A DNA stretch of 64,000 nucleotides, taken from assembly GCA_016707115.1 (NCBI GenBank), contig JADJIH010000001.1:744001-808000 (forward strand), given 5' to 3'. Below are positions 60,548 to 64,000 of the stretch, in pieces. Numbering within the stretch: the stretch's first letter is position 1; each line of letters begins with the position of its first letter. Position numbers and translations under genes: made by a program. Under the pieces are notes generated by a model. That model ran no database searches. It was not told where the DNA came from and was given only the letters and a program-made list of their open reading frames with translations. The stretch is from Ignavibacteriales bacterium. GTDB taxonomy: Bacteria > Bacteroidota > Ignavibacteria > Ignavibacteriales > Ignavibacteriaceae.

Positions 60548-60886
60548 ATGCTTAAACTATTTCCAATATTCATTTTTTTAGTATTAGCTAGTCTCTCGAC
60601 TTCTGAGATATATGCTCAACAAGGTATGGATACATCAAAAGTACTCGTTAAATTTAACGAACCGATGTCCCGCGACGGTATTTTTGATACAAATAATTAC
60701 ACCCTTTATCAGGATAATGAAATACCGATTGCAATATACAAAGTTGGTGTTGTTGCTGGTGATACTGCAGTCGTTTTATATACAGAAAAATATAACCCTC
60801 AATCATCCTACAGGCTGATCATTAATAATCTTAAGGATAAATCCGGAAACGTAATTAGTGAAAGTCACAAAATGGCATTTTATTAA
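60548..60886 (+). CDS. Small secreted Ig-like (SbsA-type) domain protein
   Basis: 112 residues: signal peptide MLKLFPIFIFLVLASLSTSEIYAQ, then one domain VLVKFNEPMSRDGIFDTNNYTLYQDNEIPIAIYKVGVVAGDTAVVLYTEKYNPQSSYRLIINNLKDKSGNVI. The pattern F(N/S)EPM...NY.L and Y.L.I.NLKDKSGN is that of SbsA-type bacterial Ig-like domains. No T9SS tail or lipobox is seen. It lies between the tRNAs and plsY and its role is unknown. Confidence 0.7.
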   Translation: MLKLFPIFIFLVLASLSTSEIYAQQGMDTSKVLVKFNEPMSRDGIFDTNNYTLYQDNEIPIAIYKVGVVAGDTAVVLYTEKYNPQSSYRLIINNLKDKSGNVISESHKMAFY

Positions 60887-60977
60887 TTCTTTGTGTTTAT
60901 TCTTACTTCCCTTCTTTCATCCTTACCAAAAATAATTTATTTCACTATTTTTAAGTAGTCAAACAAATCGATTAAAT

Positions 60978-61592
60978 ATGGAATATTTACTAAGTGCTAT
61001 AATAGGTTACTTATTTGGGTCAATTCCATCAGCTTATCTTATTCTTAAAAAGAAAAAAGGTATTGATATAACAAATGCTGGAACTGGAAATGTTGGGGCA
61101 ATGAATTCTTATGAAGTTACTAATTCAAAATCAATTGGACTCTTAGTTTTATTTTTAGATTTTATAAAAGCAGTTATTCCAGTGCTTATTATACTATTAT
61201 TTCTTGAATCATCATTTTTAATAGCCTCGATATCAGTTCTGTTTGCTATATTCAGCCATTGTTTTAATCCTTGGCTTGGATTTAAAGGTGGAAGAGGATT
61301 AGCAACTGCTGCTGGTGGCAGCGCAATAATTTTTCCATTCTTGCTAATTGCTTGGATCCTATTTTGGGTATTAGTCTATTTGATTAAAAAAGATATTCAC
61401 ATTGCAAATATTTTAGCTACAATTTTATCACTAGTTTCAGTTTTAGCATCTCCAGATTATCTAATTCAGTTTGCTTTTCCACAGCCGGTTTTAGTGAATG
61501 AATTATTACTTTTTACTTCCGGCGGATTATTGATAATTTTCATTAAACATATTGAACCATTAAAAGAAATTATTTCAAATAAAAACAAGTAA
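60978..61592 (+). CDS. plsY: Glycerol-3-phosphate acyltransferase
   Basis: 204 residues, a multi-pass membrane protein. Family signatures: YLFGSIPSAYLI, GTGNVGAMNSYEV (usually GSGNxGATN), HCFNPWLGFKGGRGLATAAG. PlsY transfers an acyl group from acyl-phosphate to glycerol 3-phosphate, the first step of phospholipid synthesis. The GAMN variant at the second motif (Ala-Met instead of Ala-Thr) is a small departure. It is followed 4 bp later by the HtrA-like gene, so they are probably co-transcribed. Confidence 0.92.
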   Translation: MEYLLSAIIGYLFGSIPSAYLILKKKKGIDITNAGTGNVGAMNSYEVTNSKSIGLLVLFLDFIKAVIPVLIILLFLESSFLIASISVLFAIFSHCFNPWLGFKGGRGLATAAGGSAIIFPFLLIAWILFWVLVYLIKKDIHIANILATILSLVSVLASPDYLIQFAFPQPVLVNELLLFTSGGLLIIFIKHIEPLKEIISNKNK

Positions 61593-61596
61593 AGCT

Positions 61597-62787
61597 ATGA
61601 TTACCAGAAAAACATTTATAATAACCATCGCTGCGTTCACTATCATTTTTATCGCATCATTCGTTTATCTCAACTCAAAAGTTCAGAATGATTTTTTCAC
61701 ATCAACTAATTCTAAGAATATTTCACTTACATCGTTAGAACAGGCTAAACGATTCAATGATGAAATAACAAATTCTCGAGAAAATATTATCACAAACACT
61801 GTGCAAAAAGTTAGTCCAGCCATCGTTGGAATAAATGTAATTGAAATTAGGCAGTATAGAGATCCTTTCAGTTCTTTTTTTGATGATCCTTTTTTTAGAC
61901 AATTTTTTGGAAATAGAAGTAATTCAAGTCAGAAGGTTCAAGGATTAGGATCAGGTTATATTATCTCACCTGATGGGTACATCGTTACAAATGATCACGT
62001 TGCGGGCAATGCAACTGAAATAACTATCACAATGACTGATGGAAGCCATCACGAGGCTAAAATTATTGGATCTGATCCTGTTTCTGATATTTGTCTGCTG
62101 AAAATTGACGGTAATAATTTACCCTATGTGGAATTAGGAAGTTCAAATAATATAATAATTGGAGAATGGGTAATTGCATTGGGTAATCCTTTTGGATTAT
62201 TTGAACTTAATGATAAACCAACCGTTACAGTTGGGGTTATTAGTGCAACTGGAATGAATCTCGAACCAATCAATGAGCGCTATTATTTAAATATGATACA
62301 AACTGACGCGGCAATTAATGGCGGCAATAGCGGTGGAGCACTTGTAAATTCAATTGGACAAGTGATAGGAATGAATACTCTTATTTATACTGCCGGTGGT
62401 GTACAAGGTAACATCGGCCTCGGTTTTGCCATACCCATTGATAAAGTAAAAAAGATTATTACTGAACTTAAAGAGAATGGAAAAATTGACAGGGATTTTC
62501 AAATAGGTATGAGTATTCAATCGATTGATGCAGGCATTATGAAATATTATGATTTAAAGAGTAATAAAGGTGTAATCATAACGAAGATATTGCCAAATAC
62601 ACCTGCCGATAATGCTGGATTGAAAAGTGGAGATATAATTACCGAAATTGATGGGTATAAGATAAGTAATGAACAAACTATCTTTGGGGTTTTTCAGGAA
62701 TTCAGAGCTGAGCAGCAGATTGAAATAAAAATAATTCGGGATAATTCTGAATTAACAAAAAAAATGAAATTGGAGAGAAATAAATGA
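61597..62787 (+). CDS. HtrA/DegP-like serine protease with one PDZ domain
   Basis: 396 residues. An N-terminal hydrophobic helix (TFIITIAAFTIIFIASFVYL) acts as signal anchor. The trypsin-like domain has GLGSGYIISPDGYIVTNDHVAGN (His134), DPVSDICLLKID (Asp164) and TDAAINGGNSGGALVNSIGQVIG (Ser245), followed by IGLGFAIPIDKVKKII and one C-terminal PDZ domain (GVIITKILPNTPADNAGLKSGDIITEIDGYKI). It should act as a periplasmic protease or chaperone. DegP-type proteins have two PDZ domains, DegS-type have one, so this is closer to DegS in layout. Overlaps purB by 4 bp (ATGA). Confidence 0.93.
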   Translation: MITRKTFIITIAAFTIIFIASFVYLNSKVQNDFFTSTNSKNISLTSLEQAKRFNDEITNSRENIITNTVQKVSPAIVGINVIEIRQYRDPFSSFFDDPFFRQFFGNRSNSSQKVQGLGSGYIISPDGYIVTNDHVAGNATEITITMTDGSHHEAKIIGSDPVSDICLLKIDGNNLPYVELGSSNNIIIGEWVIALGNPFGLFELNDKPTVTVGVISATGMNLEPINERYYLNMIQTDAAINGGNSGGALVNSIGQVIGMNTLIYTAGGVQGNIGLGFAIPIDKVKKIITELKENGKIDRDFQIGMSIQSIDAGIMKYYDLKSNKGVIITKILPNTPADNAGLKSGDIITEIDGYKISNEQTIFGVFQEFRAEQQIEIKIIRDNSELTKKMKLERNK

Positions 62788-64000
62788 TCGAGAGATACAC
62801 ACTTCCTGAAATGGGTAAAATTTGGGAAGACAAATTTAAGTTTGATACCTGGTTAAAAATTGAAATTCTTGCATGTGAGGCACGTGCTGAATTAGGTGAT
62901 ATTCCTACATCTGATGTAGAAGTAATAAAACAAAAAGCTGATTTTGATGTTAAACGAGTTCTTGAAATAGAAGAAACAACCAAACATGATGTTATTGCAT
63001 TTCTAACAAATGTAGCAGAATACGTTGGCCCTGAATCAAGACATATTCACTATGGAATGACTTCATCCGATATTTTAGATACAACTTTATCATATCAAAT
63101 GAAGAGTGCTGGTGAATTACTTTTAAAAAGATTATTTGATCTTAAGGATGCACTCAAAAAAAGGGCAATCGAACATAAAAATACAGTCTGTGTAGGTAGG
63201 TCTCACGGAATACATGCAGAACCAACATCTATGGGATTAAAGTTTGCTTTATGGTTTGAGGAAACTAAAAGAAATATTGAACGACTAAAAAAAGCAATTG
63301 ATATTATAAGTGTTGGTCAAATTTCAGGCGCCGTTGGAACATTTGAGCATCTTTCCCCTGCTGTAGAAGAATATGTGTGCAAGAAAATGGGTTTAATGCC
63401 TGCGCCCGTTTCAACTCAGGTTATTCAAAGAGATAGACACGCTGAGTTTTTAACAACTCTCGCAATTATAGGCGCAACTTTAGAAAAAATATCAATTGAG
63501 ATTCGTCATCTTCAAAGAACAGAAGTTCTTGAGGCTGAAGAATATTTTTCTAAAGGACAAAAAGGCTCATCTGCTATGCCGCATAAACGTAATCCTATCG
63601 TAAGCGAGCGTGTTACAGGTTTAGCAAGGGTTCTTCGCAGCAATGCCATTGCAGCTCTGGAAAATGTAGCTTTGTGGCACGAACGTGATATTTCACATTC
63701 TTCAGTGGAAAGAATTATTGTTCCGGATAGCTGTATAGGATTAGATTATATGCTTGATCTTATGGTTAAACTTGTTTCTAAGCTTCTAATCTATCCTGAA
63801 AATATGATTAGAAATTTAAATCTTACCCGCGGATTAGTTTTTTCTCAGACTATTTTGTTAAAACTTGTAACTAAAGGAATTTCCAGAGAAGATGCTTATC
63901 GTATCGTTCAGGATTCAGCTATGAAAGTCTGGCAGGATGAAAAACTTAATTTAAAGGATGAATTATCCAAATCTGATGAGCTGAAAAAATATATATCAAT
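62784..64000 (+). CDS. purB: Adenylosuccinate lyase, 3' end outside window
   Basis: About 405 residues are visible, open to the window end, starting at the ATG in the ATGA overlap with the HtrA-like gene. Seen: YTLPEMGKIWEDKFKFDTWLKIEILACEARAELGDIP, HDVIAFLTNVAEYVGPESRHIHYGMTSSDILDTTL, VGRSHGIHAEPTSMGLKFALW and GSSAMPHKRNPIVSERVTGLAR, the fumarase/aspartase superfamily signature. It cleaves adenylosuccinate to AMP and SAICAR to AICAR in purine synthesis. The C-terminal end (about 25-30 residues) lies beyond the window. Confidence 0.95.
   Translation, partial: MIERYTLPEMGKIWEDKFKFDTWLKIEILACEARAELGDIPTSDVEVIKQKADFDVKRVLEIEETTKHDVIAFLTNVAEYVGPESRHIHYGMTSSDILDTTLSYQMKSAGELLLKRLFDLKDALKKRAIEHKNTVCVGRSHGIHAEPTSMGLKFALWFEETKRNIERLKKAIDIISVGQISGAVGTFEHLSPAVEEYVCKKMGLMPAPVSTQVIQRDRHAEFLTTLAIIGATLEKISIEIRHLQRTEVLEAEEYFSKGQKGSSAMPHKRNPIVSERVTGLARVLRSNAIAALENVALWHERDISHSSVERIIVPDSCIGLDYMLDLMVKLVSKLLIYPENMIRNLNLTRGLVFSQTILLKLVTKGISREDAYRIVQDSAMKVWQDEKLNLKDELSKSDELKKYIS

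Overview
The window looks like a chromosomal segment of a free-living member of the Ignavibacteria (Bacteroidota/Chlorobiota group). It is AT-rich. Five large secreted proteins are visible. Four end in or near the C-terminal sorting signature built around NFPNPFNPST/NYPNPFNPST plus a short YNxLGxEV...SGxYxY tail (type IX secretion, Ignavibacteria flavour). The fifth is a TonB-dependent receptor with a carboxypeptidase-like plug extension. A KorAB 2-oxoacid:ferredoxin oxidoreductase pair, a LolCDE exporter, PBP1C with alpha-2-macroglobulin and a LiaF/PspC pair fit a Gram-negative anaerobe of this group. This placement is inference from gene content; no 16S is present. No phage, integrase, transposase gene or CRISPR array was seen.

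Layout. 1-2920: two heptosyltransferase-like (GT9) genes, the second fused to a homocysteine S-methyltransferase domain, then ispE and a convergent LD-carboxypeptidase. 4947-11533: a co-directional surface-sugar cluster (GT-B transferase, SpsF-like cytidylyltransferase, class III aminotransferase, SDR, KdsC-like phosphatase, NeuB-like synthase without a SAF domain, fatty-acid-hydroxylase-type membrane protein). It resembles a pathway to a CMP-activated ulosonic acid. Three of its junctions carry palindromic repeats. 11544-18931: a minus-strand block of TonB receptor, beta-helix T9SS protein, frameshifted M28 peptidase and PstS-like lipoprotein. It is headed by an 11-bp-periodic array of TGTTAA units that looks like a Pho box, so I read it as a phosphate-starvation uptake island.

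18979-25211: DUF190 plus FluC fluoride channel, a DUF3160 secreted protein, DDAH-like hydrolase, STAS protein, MarR regulator and four tRNAs (Glu, His, Arg, Pro) ended by a terminator. 25329-36319: LolCDE-type exporter, VanZ-like protein, PepA, NrnA-like DHH phosphoesterase, KorAB and NadE. 36550-49691: PspC/LiaF-like pair, PBP1C with a large alpha-2-macroglobulin, biotin carrier plus carboxyltransferase, an alkyltransferase-like protein lacking the active cysteine, and a GDPD-like protein.

49737-55631: minus-strand run of GT-C-like membrane protein, prfB with a classic programmed +1 frameshift, split AtuA-type proteins, miaA and pcm. 55720-64000: UPF0316 protein, two T9SS proteins sharing a nearly identical ~590-bp 3' end and terminator, tRNA-Gly and tRNA-Cys, a small Ig-like secreted protein, plsY, an HtrA-like protease and the 5' part of purB.

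Most genes are ordinary housekeeping genes. The parts most worth a second look are the Pho-box island, the GT9-methyltransferase fusion and the ulosonic-acid-like cluster with its truncated NeuB.
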